From positions 62,001 to 126,000 of the forward strand of contig JABSSW010000034.1 of assembly GCA_018902385.1 (NCBI GenBank): a stretch of 64,000 bases of DNA, given 5' to 3'. Shown here in pieces: positions 38,387 to 49,001 of the stretch (within the stretch, counting starts at the first letter, position 1; every line of letters begins with the position of its first letter). Below the pieces are notes generated by a model. The model did not search any database, was not told where the DNA came from, and worked only from the letters and a program-made list of their open reading frames with translations. Both the position numbers and the translations under genes were made by a program. This DNA comes from Physcia stellaris (Eukaryota; Ascomycota; Lecanoromycetes; Caliciales; Physciaceae).

Positions 38387-39045
38387 GCTGCGACGACGCA
38401 AGGCCAGCTCTCCACGCTTTTATGGTGAATCTGCGCTGGCGAAAGCCAAAGGCGAGCTTGTACTGAGGGGGAGATTATACCGTGATGAAATGCACAAATT
38501 CTTGCTTTCGGGCTGTGGAAAAATCCTGTGTATCTCTACCCAGGAATCTACCGTCAAAGAAGGCCCGCGATCGGAGACTCTCTGGTGGTGGAGTAAGAAG
38601 GCTGTCTGGCTGAAAGCGTAAACCCTTCCTCGGCCTAGCTGGGTCCTCCGAGGACTCTCGCGGGTCATTGGTGGGGTGACTGCTTCTCGTAGCTACAAGG
38701 TGGTACTCTAAGCTAGACAGCTGCAAAGCAGAGAGCTCAATGGGTTGAGTGGGGTCTTGGCCAACGACTATCAAGCGAGCCAGATACCCATTCCGACCAC
38801 TCAATTTCTACGCCTACATCTAATTTTGACTTGCCATCGCGCTGCAACTTCAGCGGACCAGCTATCTAACCGAGAGGAGACGCCATTCGCTCCTAGATTC
38901 CTTGGCAGAAGCTTCCACCTAATGGGGTAGAGTCTTGAGGAACTCTGCCCCACAGTCGGATACCCGATTCTTGCACTTGCAGTATCTAAAGCAGCAATCC
39001 TCTCATGCAGTCTCTGATTTGACATAGAATATTACCAGAGAGAAT
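38387..39045. other. Intergenic between the MFS and UstYa-like genes
   Basis: It would hold the MFS promoter and the UstYa-like terminator. No motif is confidently identified. Confidence 0.4.
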
Positions 39046-40205
39046 CTAGAAAAAATGATGCCTCTCAGCCTCTCGACAGTCCTCCGTCTGACAATGAATC
39101 TCTTCGGATATCCCTTCAAAGCCCAGAGGAAAGAATCTGTGCTCCGCGACCCACTCTTCGAGAGGTTCAAGCCGATTGCATGTGTGATCAATATCCCAAA
39201 AAAACTCTGCATTTTCATATCTTTCAAAGAAGGTCATGTTCTTGAACCACTCCGACTGCTGCCCATGCCCTTCCTCGTCGAATGTGGTATAATTGCGATT
39301 CCACCTTCGCGTCACCGCTTGGTCAGCAGAAGTCTAAAGAACAGCAGGAGTCTAAAGAACAGCAGAAGTACGTACCAGTAGATCATTTCCACATCAGCAT
39401 GACAAAGCACAATCTGTCTCATGTAATCCAAACAATGATCTAAACCCATCAGTACCTCATCATAGTTCTAACGTGAATGTACTCACGTCTATGATAATTG
39501 AATTGCGCATCCGTTACGTTTGGGAAGTACCTTTCTCGATTAAAAGATTAGTTGAATTGCGAATCCGTTACGTTGTAAAGTACCTCTCTCGATTAAAAGA
39601 TCTCCGGAGAATATCGAGACAGTGCAATTGATGATACATTGACGGTGCAAACAAATACTTCGTGGGCTCCCATGGACTGGCGATGGTAGGGCGCCCTTGT
39701 TGAATATAAAGCTTCGTCATAACGTCTTTATTCAAAGCAACGTAGCCCATGTCGTGTCCTTGAATGTCATTCCATGCAGAGTCGGCAACATCGGGGTCGT
39801 CGGTCTGGAAAGATAAACTGGGCCTGAATTTCTTTCTCACTGGCTGCAACACATGACGCGCGGGAGCTTTCGAGAAGCGTCAGTTCAATGTCATGCTGAT
39901 AGGGTAGAGAAGTACTAACAGTATGGCACAGAAGCCTTGGCCAGGTCTTTGCGATTATGAGTCTCAGAAACTGCGAGCAAAGTCAAGCAAACAGCCAGTA
40001 TCAGCGCTAAGCCGACGTTGACGCAGCTCATGACTTTGTTAAAGGTAGTAGTCGTGCCAAGCACCGGCGCCTTCTTCTCGGAGAGTTCGTTATTGATAAA
40101 GGGTTGGTCTTCTTCATCGGTACTCTCTCCCGTGGCTGTCAGCCCGTGAGAGTGTCGTGGAGTCATGGTGAACGAGGAGCGAAGCAATTTCCGAAAGGGG
40201 TTCAT
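39046..40205 (-). CDS. UstYa-like (DUF3328) peptide-modifying oxidase, 5 exons
   Basis: Exons 40205-39920, 39866-39584, 39530-39487, 39439-39376 and 39304-39046 total 936 nt and close in frame to 311 residues. Introns are 53, 53, 47 and 71 bp. Residues ~59-81 form one transmembrane helix (MSCVNVGLALILAVCLTLLA), followed by the SPAR motif. The two family-defining HxxHC boxes are present: HQLHC (~174-178) and HRHHC (~203-207, then LDYMRQ). Downstream comes a DIDHTC segment. UstYa-family proteins are secretory-pathway oxidases thought to cyclise ribosomal precursor peptides (ustiloxin, phomopsin and asperipin pathways) and also act in some other pathways. The second HxxHC box is assembled across an intron, which supports the splice model. 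The nearby Kex2-type repeat precursor (42,475) fits that pathway. The second intron coincides with a tandem duplication. Confidence 0.88.
39494..39600 (-). repeat. 53/54-bp tandem duplication spanning an intron
   Basis: On the minus strand, 39600-39548 and 39547-39494 are two adjacent copies beginning TCTTTTAATCGAGA and differing at a handful of positions. Each copy contains AGGTACTT. The GT of the first copy is the donor (39583) and the AG of the second is the acceptor (39531), making a 53-bp intron of exactly one repeat length. Confidence 0.85.
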
Positions 40206-42343
40206 GTGAGAGGAATTATCTTGGAGACTCGAGTTGAAGAAGAACGGGGCTCGTACCTTTCACGGGCTGAGGAGGATGGAAAAGATGCGAGTAAGACTTT
40301 GGGTAGGTAAGATTCAACGTGGGGAATTTGTGACATGATAAGAGAGGCAAAAGGACGTTGGACGGCCGAATCAAAAGCAAAGCTGCGAGGAGAGGACTGA
40401 GACCAGTCCATCCCGTGATCTGGAACAGCAAGGTAGAGAAAGAGGTGGCAACTTACCTATCGCCTTCTAGTTGCTGATGTACCCCATTTTGCCAATTAGA
40501 TTATGCCGATCATTGTCGCGTTCTCGTGTGAGGAGGTTCGTGCAGAATGCCATCCGCAGAATGCCATCCGCAGAATGCCATCAAGAGATTGGCACGGAAA
40601 AATTCGGCAAAGATGATGCTGCTGTTGCTGCTGCTGATGATGACGATTATGATGACGACGATTTTCCATTCAGAAGCAGATCTCTCTCAGGCTTTGGTAC
40701 CCCCTCGCAACCCCTGTTACCAGCTGCAGCGATGTTAATGCGCTGGCCCCGCTCGCCCCGCTCGCCCCAGACGAAAGGGGCGGCCCGCAGATGACATTGC
40801 AGTTAAGTTTACTTTCAAAACGTCCAAACTTCCATTTCCACACCCTGTGTCCATTCATGCCCCATACTCGTACCATACTGCTGGAAAACAGAGCAGCGAC
40901 TCAAAACCTGCCCTCACAGCTACCAGCATCGTATCACGCAAAAGCTCTAGGCACTCTCGTCGGAGAGATTGAGTGCGCGACTAGACCCAATCAGACTATA
41001 TATATGAAACACACATCTGATCTCCGAACTATGTATCTTTTTCACAGATAATATCGCAATTGTGTGTACACTGTGTTTTTTTGTTCATAGAATCTGATTG
41101 TTGATAGCAATGACTCGTTTTTCAAATCTGCACGCTGTAGAGAGTCTTGTATTGTATTGTAACGGTGTGGGCAATAGTCTGCCTGATTGGTCCCGAGCGC
41201 GCGTTTAGTCTTCTGCAAGGGGCCTTGTGATACTCTCAAAATCAGCATGTTCACCCACACTATAATCGTGCTGCACTAATCGCTAACAGCACGATTATCC
41301 TCCCGCATGGAACTCAGACAGATCCGCTAGAAGGAAGCTCAAGCCTTGGCAGCAGTGTACTGACCTCTCGACTGCCCACTAGATCTCGACAGAGTTGCTT
41401 GACCACACAGGGAGATTATCATTTTAGCGATGTTTGTGGTCGTCGAAGACTGTGATGTCTCTCGACCTAGCTCGACCTAGCAGTCTTCAGAAATCGGCAA
41501 TGATCGACATGAAGCGACACGAGCCACTGTTGCTGCTGATGGTCTTGCTATGGCACATGCAACGATAATCTTATTAGCGCACCGCGTTGCTATCTTAAGA
41601 TGCAGTCATGTCGGAGATGAGTTGCAATGTTACTATTGAATATGCTGGAATTGAGGAATGACTAGGTTCCTCAATCCAGCCATTGTGAGATGTAGATGGT
41701 GAGGTACACAGAAGCTTGATCGGAAAGTACCGTTCATAGAATACCTTTGGTCGACGAGGAGATGCAGAGCGATTTCCATTGCACAGATATCATGCCAGTC
41801 CTTCTTCTTTTTTCGCTCAATGCAGGCTTGAACCGACTAGCAGGCGGCCAGGACTGTACATACCTCCCATTGAGGACTTGGACCACCCAAGTACACGATT
41901 GGAAAAATTACAGTGCAATGCAGATGCTCATGCAAAGCTAGAAAAGCTCTCCATCGGAGTTCACTGTACGTCGATCTTACGGAAGTCTCAACATCCGGAA
42001 CTCTCACCATATGATGGTCCACCTCACATGATGTTACTGCTGCAGTTGCTCTTGATTGGATGATGCTTGAGCATGATTCAGCACCGGGTCCAGCTGCACA
42101 AGGGGGCCAGAAGCATCACCATCTATTGTCACTCATAGTCCGGAGATAGCCGCAAATAAAATGGATCTGTAACATGCAGTCATCAGATAAACAACTCATA
42201 GTGGTTAGTGGACTCCGCATGAGGTTGACGCAAGTCTACAAGGTGTCTAGTAGCCAAAGTAGCCAGGTCCAATAATAGCCGGGTTCAACACATCTTTCAT
42301 TAAATTCTTCTTGCGATTCCCCAATCTCTCTGCCCCATAGTGG
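40206..42343. other. 2.1-kb intergenic region upstream of the repeat-precursor gene
   Basis: It contains short tandem repeats: three copies of AGAATGCCATCCGC near 40,547-40,590, a trinucleotide-rich GATGATGCTGCTG stretch near 40,610-40,660, and a CTCGACCTAG duplication near 41,461. No gene is recognised. Confidence 0.5.
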
Positions 42344-42350
42344 TATATAA
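42344..42350 (+). promoter_or_regulatory. TATA box of the repeat-precursor gene
   Basis: TATATAA lies 125 bp upstream of the ATG at 42475, a usual distance for fungal TATA boxes once a 5' UTR is allowed. Confidence 0.5.
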
Positions 42351-42474
42351 CATCGAGTGGGCCCCGGTTCTTTCACAATTCTCTTTCCAAGCTCTCCTAA
42401 GAGGTCAATCTGCAATAGACTTACCACCCTTTGACCATCCATCAGAGTCCAAAGCATTGCACGAGTCGTACAAC

Positions 42475-42873
42475 ATGCATCTCAGCATCATTCTGACCGC
42501 TTTTGCGGCTGCGGCAGCTGCCGTCCCCATTATCAACGGTACGAAATTCGTCTTGATTAAAAGAATCAACCTGTGATACTTGGAAGCTAGTCAATATCCT
42601 GTATATTTCATTACGTTTCCTCTTCTTTTTCTTGATATGCTTTCCCACGTTGATATTTCAATAGGCAACATTGAAGCTTTGGAGAAGCGCGAGCCTATGG
42701 GTCGATCTTATGCCATCAGTGGTCTCGACGAGGGTCTTGAGAAGCGCGAGCCTATGGGTCGATCTTATGCCATCAGTGGTCTCGACGAGGGTCTTGAGAA
42801 GCGCGAGCCTATGGGTCGATCTTATGCCATCAGTGGTCTCGACGAGGGTCTTGAGAAGCGCGAGGAGAACTAA
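42475..42873 (+). CDS. Kex2-processed repeat precursor peptide (dikaritin/RiPP-type), 2 exons
   Basis: Exon 1 42475-42538, 126-bp intron (GGTACG...CAATAG), exon 2 42665-42873; 90 residues. Residues 1-~17 (MHLSIILTAFAAAAAAV) form a signal peptide. After NIEALEKR come three perfect copies of EPMGRSYAISGLDEGLEKR (57 bp each: 42691-42747, 42748-42804, 42805-42861), identical at nucleotide level, then EEN and stop. Every unit ends in Lys-Arg, the Kex2 protease site, so the secretory pathway should release three identical 17-19-residue peptides. Signal peptide plus repeated KR-bounded cores is the hallmark of fungal UstA/PhomA-type precursors, whose tyrosine-containing cores are cyclised by UstYa enzymes. 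The Tyr-Ala-Ile segment recalls known Tyr-initiated cores, but the product here is unknown. Alternative: a secreted repeat peptide such as a repellent or pheromone-like product. Confidence 0.85.
42691..42861 (+). repeat. Three identical 57-bp in-frame repeats
   Basis: Units start at 42691, 42748 and 42805 and show no substitutions between them, which points to recent expansion or homogenisation. Confidence 0.97.
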
Positions 42874-43871
42874 ATTTCCTGCCTACGTCATCGCGCCGGT
42901 GCTGGTCCAATAGGAGGAACAGAACGCAAACTGGCAGAGGAGATATTGTGAGCAGGAGCGGGGGGAAGGTTGGGACGGGAGCGGGGAGTTGACCGTAGAG
43001 GCCGAGTTCACAGGGGAAAGGAACAGAGCTTGAGCGGTGGAGTCTTAACATTCATTTAGTGTCTCGAAAGCTGTCAGTCTCTTGGCTAGTCGGGAACAGT
43101 ATCTTTTTGATTTATGATGATGATGATACTTCTCTGTTCTAATATCGATGTCATGAAACAAGTATCAACGCTGTATTCCTTCCTCGTGTGTATGTGCGAT
43201 AGACCAGCGGCCGTAATCGAATCTATTGGAGCGGATCCGATTCTTAGACCCATGCTATGGCCGTTTGAATGCCGGGAGAAGCTTTGGGCATGTTTGGAAG
43301 TCTTGCCGAAGATGGTAGAGAGTGTGGGCATTCTCTCTCTCCTTCCCCTCTGTTTAGTGGAACAAAAACCCAGCTGGGAAGGGAGATAGCCTCTTTCCTA
43401 CCTTTAGTAATATAGAAAGACTTGGTCTAGTGAAAACCGCCTTGGTTGCCGCTAAGCATCTGCAGCCGCTGTCACTATGTTTTGCATGAGAAATCTCGGC
43501 TGGGCGAAGAGATCATGGTGGCGCTGCTCGTGATTCTCCAAGTATTTCAATTTAATCTTAATAACCTCGCTATCCGCGCTCTTGGAGTCATGAAAGACAA
43601 GACACAAGAGCTTGGGGACGAAAGAAACATGGTCGGTCGAAGCAGTGCTTCGCAGCATTCCATATTGATGCAGTTCCTGGTGGAATGCATGATGCTTTCC
43701 AGATCTCGGTACCATAATTCTTGGTGGGGTTGGTTGAGTTTTTCCTATGTTGACTATGGTCGCCAAGGGCTAGATTATGGACCCCGAAAGTCAGTAGTCT
43801 CGCAAGTTTGTACGCGGAAATGCTGACGGGCTGACCGTACATACATTAGAATTTTTGCAAAAGCAAAGACT
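42874..43871. other. Intergenic, nothing recognised
   Basis: Downstream of the precursor gene. Overlapping short frames (for example 43,446-43,826 plus and 43,452-43,766 minus) show no domain. Confidence 0.4.
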
Positions 43872-45156
43872 TTGGATGGGAGTGCACTGCCGCCATTTGA
43901 GAGGATGAGTATTTTGTTGACATCACACCGCATCGCATGTGGGATCAATGTCGGGCCGACCGCCACCTGTCGCTCGTATTCATCGCTTTCTTCATATCCG
44001 TTCTTCGGATATGCTGCACTACACTGGTTCTCACATTTGAGATGTATTCAAGACTATAACATGCATTGGCAAAGTCTGCTGGAGCGGTCGAATGGCGGTG
44101 TACCAGTCCAAAGTTTTGCCGACCTATCCGATGACAATCATAGAGCTGTATTCGAGAAAGCTGAAGCATACATCGACGACGCCGACAAGCTGCTGTTTTC
44201 GACCATATCGTTACGTAAGCTACTCCTTCGTCCATCTTCTTATGATAGTGTAAGTGAGGCGGACCTCCAGAGTTGGAGATGTACCCTGCTATTAGTAACC
44301 TCTTCCGAATGTGGTCTTTTGGATCTCACGCAATTGATATTGACACAACAATGCCATTATTCAAACGTCCTCGGCGGATCATACATCGATTGTACGTCTC
44401 CTCCTGAACAACAGAATTTTTCCAGAAATTTTCTTTGATTCTGCATATGATTTCAACCCTATAACTCCTGCCCTGCACGCAGCATGCAAAAATGGTCATT
44501 TGGCAGCTGCAGAGTTATTGGTAGACTCTGGGGTCAAACCCTCTGTCGGGGACCAGTGGAACTGGAAGCCTCTCCATTACGCCGCTTATGGTGGACATGC
44601 GGATCTTGTTGCTTTTCTGCTGCAGAAAGGAGCCTATCCTTCCTTCCAAACGCCGCTTGGACTGACAGCCTGTCATATGGCGGCTGAGCGCGGGTATCTC
44701 GAGCTTTGAAACACAACTGCATCCAAATGGCCGTCTACCCTAAGGATGAATACAGTGCTACACTCGGCAGCGGGAGGTGGGCATCTGAATATAGTCAACT
44801 TACTTTTGGCCAGGGGCTTCGATCCGTGGGCGAAGAATGCTTCTGGAAAATATGCCCGGGAGTTGGTACCCAACAACGATACGAGATGGGTAGAAGCAGC
44901 ATTTTCCCAATATACTGAACTGTCTTTTCGTAGCCAAACAGCAGAGGATCCTTCCGCAACTAATGCAAAAGCAAGACTCTCTGGAGCGCATGATGAGAAG
45001 AATATAACAATGAGCTACGAGCTTGACGAGACCCAGAGTCGTGACGATATTACGGCCCCTGCGCTTCGCCTGATAGCGCCCACACCGGACGCCAGTGTTG
45101 CTGGATCATCGGATAAGGGAAGCTCTCGATCGCCATCCCCCGAACCGCCGATTTAA
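43872..45156 (+). pseudogene. Decayed NLR-type ankyrin-repeat gene (C-terminal part)
   Basis: Reading starts with YPFFGYAALHWFSHL, a block that in fungal NACHT-ankyrin proteins sits between the NACHT region and the ankyrin repeats, so the N-terminal NTPase part is missing upstream. Ankyrin-like units follow: SADHTSIVRLLLNNRIFPEI, ITPALHAACKNGHLAAAELL, WKPLHYAAYGGHADLVAFLL, GLTACHMAAERGYLEL and NTVLHSAAGGGHLNIVNLLL, ending in a Ser-rich tail (SSRSPSPEPPI). The frame changes near 44,340-44,380 without a good intron, and an in-frame TGA at 44,707-44,709 breaks the repeat GYLEL. NLRs act in fungal non-self recognition. This copy looks truncated and inactive. Confidence 0.7.
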
Positions 45157-45905
45157 TCAGATGTGCGAGAACACTAAATTATGGCTAATGGTAATTAGAT
45201 ACCGTATATTAACCAGCAAAGTGGTTCTGGGATCACGGTCGACAATGATGACCCATGACAATGCTGATTCCAATCGTCTGGATCGCACCCTGTCGATCGG
45301 AGTTCGACACGAGTACCTGAGATTCGAGTATTCCACCTCAATCTCCCTAGCACAACGCTATCGCAGTCCGTCTCAGTCTTAGCTGATCCGCCATCATTTA
45401 TGTCCAACCATTTCCATACACTAAAGCTGGACGGAGAATTTCCATGAGCTAATGCATGTACCACGCTGGATAAATATTCCGAAACCTGGGGTAGCATCGT
45501 CATGCTCCCTGCTAGGCTCTGTGCACGACCATGAAACGGCAGGATTTGAAAGCATGCCGTCCCCCTAGCTCAGAAGAATGCCTTCATCTCGCAATGGCAC
45601 GCGCTGCCCTTGAAATCTGACCAATGGTACTCGGAGCGACCCCGCGTGCAATTGTCCGTCATTGCCTAGCTAGATAGTCTATCCTGAATAACCTCGATTT
45701 CCAACTCGAAGCCTCGTCAGTGGCTGATCTAAAGCCATGCCTCGAGAGGGGAATGCTGTTGCAAGATGTCTGGACTAAAGATGTATAAGGTACGCACTGC
45801 ATGCCCGCTAGATCTTCTTTCGTCGCATGTTGTATTCAGTTTCATCAATGGTACTTGCGACGACATTTCATCTTTATCGCACACAGTAGAGACTAGAAAG
45901 CCATA
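45157..45905. other. Intergenic, nothing recognised
   Basis: No coding frame with family support; it would contain the promoter of the downstream membrane-protein gene. Confidence 0.4.
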
Positions 45906-47407
45906 ATGCCAGGCTACACTCCCCCAGTCACGCCGAATTATGTGAATCCTCCAACCAGGGGCCATGAAGCCACAGACGCCGCGCTCGTCTCCCTGATCTT
46001 TGCTACCATCGCTGTGGTACTTCGGCTGTTTACGAAATTCTATATGACCCATTCGCAGGGGTGGGACGATGGTATTATCGCAACCTCAACTGCCTGGGCT
46101 CTGCTAATGAAGCACAAGTGTGTTCGGTCCTTGCTCTAGGCTTCGGGATTATAAGACTTGGCTTGGCTTTTCACCGTATGTATCCTCCTCTTCACAGTGC
46201 TAAGAATGCTGTCAACTAACATTGTTAGTCGTGGATGTTGGGTACGGACGTCACTTGTGGGACGTTCTTCCCAGCAATTACAATACTTTACAGACCGTGG
46301 GTCACGTTTCTTGACCCGAGAGTGCGTCTCTGACATTTTACCAGTCCCTTGGCTCCGATGTGATTGTCTACATCGTAGGGATAGCGTTTGCTAAACTGGC
46401 AGTTCTCATCCTGCTTCATCGCATTTTTGGTATCGACAAAAGATTCCGTTGGGCGTGTTACCTCCTGGGCCCCATCATCTTCCTCTGGTCCTTCATCACC
46501 GCGATGACTCAAATTTTTAGATGCCGACCTGTCAAAGCCGCGTGGAATGCAGAGTACACCTTGGAGCATCCCGATGGGTACAAATGCCTCGATAGGATCC
46601 TCATTAGTGTCACATATGGCTGGTTTAACATCTTTTCCGATTTTATACTGCTCTTGCTTCCTTTACCGATGCTTTGGAAATTGCACTTGCCTTGGCAAAA
46701 GAAGCTTGGATTGTTGGGTGTATTTATCACTGGAGGATTGTCAGTCGTCACTACCATCTTCTGAAGCTCGCCAGAATGCTAACCGATCATTCTAGCGTTT
46801 GTGCTGTGAGTATCATTCGTCAAGCTGTCCTCTATCACAATAATGCCAGCGGGAGCGGGCAAACCGACGGTACTTGGACGGAGATCACGAACTACGTCTG
46901 GTTGTAAGTTGATCCATCATTCATCGATGTCGGATCGACCAGCTAAAAAGTCGTCGGTCTTCTCGAATTGAATATCGGCATTCTTGCTGGCTGCTTGGTG
47001 ATTTTCCCCTGGTACAATTCAAGCCCTTCACAAAAGTTGACTTACTACAGCCCACTATTCACCCAATATTACGTCACTTCACCCTCCTGAAAGATCATCT
47101 TCCACCGTCCTTCCGCTCTCTCTTCAGCTCCTCCGCCGGCACGACCAAAATCAATCGCTCCAAGAAGTCCACTCAGGGGGATAAGTCGATCGAATTGGCC
47201 GAAGAAGGAAGAGCATCAAAGAAGAAGCAATCAGAAGACTCCGGCGGGGATACTCTACTTGATCCGGCCGAGAACGATTTCCGCTGGACGACTGGTATCC
47301 TCAGAACAGATCAGTACGCTGTAAGCACTGAGGATCTCCAGGCAAAGGAAAAGCGGGCCAGAGGACCTCGAAATGATCCGTTGGTTTACCAGGGAAAGGC
47401 ACTGTAG
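45906..47407 (+). CDS. Pth11/SAT4-type fungal rhodopsin-fold membrane protein, possibly damaged
   Basis: Starts MPGYTPPVTPNYVNPPTRG, then helix 1 (ALVSLIFATIAVVLRLFTKF) and the WDD motif. An exon from 46229 reads VDVGYGRHLWDVLPSNYNTL, the family's GxGRHxWD box. The exon from 46345 carries VIVYIVGIAFAKLAVLILLH and RIF, followed by FRCRPVKAAWN and KCLDR, then two more helices. Exons 46951-46997 and 47051-47407 join as ELNIGILAGCLPTIHPILR across a 53-bp intron. The soluble tail (GTTKINRSKKST onward) ends in YQGKAL. Family members are seven-helix proteins; Pth11 is a surface sensor in Magnaporthe. I could not close the frame at three places (near 46,110, 46,750-46,797 and 46,903-46,951), so this is either a gene with unusual splicing or an early pseudogene. 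Confidence 0.7.
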
Positions 47408-49001
47408 CCGTTACACAAATCTTTGCAGCAGCGGAACGGAACAGCTTCTGCTACCGGTTACATGCACCGGTCGAAAATGAGGTTGGATATGCCTCAAGTA
47501 TATTGCGTGTAAAATAAATATTCTGTCTGTAAAATGTCTGTTTCAAGTATTCATAAGTAAGATCTTCTTTCTAAGAAGTCTAGTCAAGCACGCAGTGTAT
47601 GGAACACTTTTGTCCTTCAATACACTATTCGACAATGCCTCCCGGGAATCATCCGCCTCGAAACGCTCCATGGGAGCCACCTAACAATCTTGGCTTTACG
47701 ATAGTATGGCCTGACCATGACCGGGGATATGTGTAGGTGCGTGTTGAAAACCCCAATTGTACGAGAGTGGATACTCACATGGCGCAAGTCTGTCTGCGCG
47801 TTGTTGTCCTTGTAGGTAGGCTGCAATCCCAATGAAAGATGGGACGCGTCACATTATTGAGCCACAGATGACGATCTCCCTGCTAGCCTCTAACCCTGAC
47901 AGAACCCTGGTTAATGAAATACTCCATGCACGTGCATAACTCACTTTATGCAGGTGTCTCGTGCTGCACAACGATGTGCGTCGCTCAACACCCGAACTCC
48001 TGCCAGCATTCGAGCTACACATTTTCCACCACGCTGCTAAAGTGGTCACCCTGTCCTGCTCCTCATATAGTCGCTGATAGCAACGCTTCTCAGCACCTGC
48101 ACGTCCAATTGTACTGCTCCATCCTACATTCCAATTGGCCCTCGTAGCCATGGATTGGAAGCGCAAGGTGAGCGCAACAGCCATCGACTAATCCCTAGAG
48201 AAGCATATTCGCAATCCTCGCTTCAGAAACCTCAAGTGGGGACTCCGCGAAGCCACATCGTCGCAGAAATCCTAGAAGTCCTAGGCGCCGGAATTACCTC
48301 CAGCAGCCTCCCATGAAACCGGCCCTGATCCTTCACGAAAGGCCAGAGCAACGACACATAAGCAGCTTTACATCTAGGAAAGGTGAAGCAGGTGAAAGAG
48401 GCGAAGCCATCTGAGCAGTTGCTCGGAAAGCAGCAGTCCCGATGAGGAGGATGTGTCGGAGCCAAGATCGTTGCTGGATATGAATCGTAACAGCAGCCAT
48501 GGGGCGCCGCAGGACAACAGGACCTCCCCCGAAGTGATTCGGCATTCGCGCAAAGTCAATGAGCCGGCCAAGCTGAAGGAGGACTCCAGTCTCTGACGGC
48601 AAGAGTACCAGCTCCGCGAACACCCGCTCCGAAAGCACCAGCTCCCACGAGGCGACCGTGCACCACAAGCGATCGAAGCCACGCCGGATGAAATTTCCTA
48701 CCAAAACAAGGCAAAAGTTGAGGTCAGTGAGAAGGGGGGGGCGCCAGCTACTGAGTTCACAAGCAGCAGTAAGAGAGCGATAATGAATCCGGAGGCTCTG
48801 ATACCCCGAGCGCATGTGAGGAGGACCTGCCAACCCTCGAAGTCGTCCGCGACGGAAAACTTGACGATTGACCTCTGTGAAATTAGAAAGCGGATTGACA
48901 CCCAGTTGGAAGAAGGTATAAAAGCAGGAGTATTGCTCCTACGCCTGGTACAGATTCACCAAACACAGGGACTCATGCACATCAGATCGGATCAGATCAA
49001 A
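47408..49001. other. Intergenic, nothing recognised
   Basis: Open frames on the minus strand (48,333-48,833 and 48,374-48,682) overlap each other and show no domain. A TATAAAAG on the plus strand near 48,917 has no plus-strand gene behind it. Confidence 0.4.

Noticed and set aside
48333-48833. 166-residue minus-strand frame
   Set aside because: It overlaps another frame (48,374-48,682), shows no domain, and no start context or introns could be supported.
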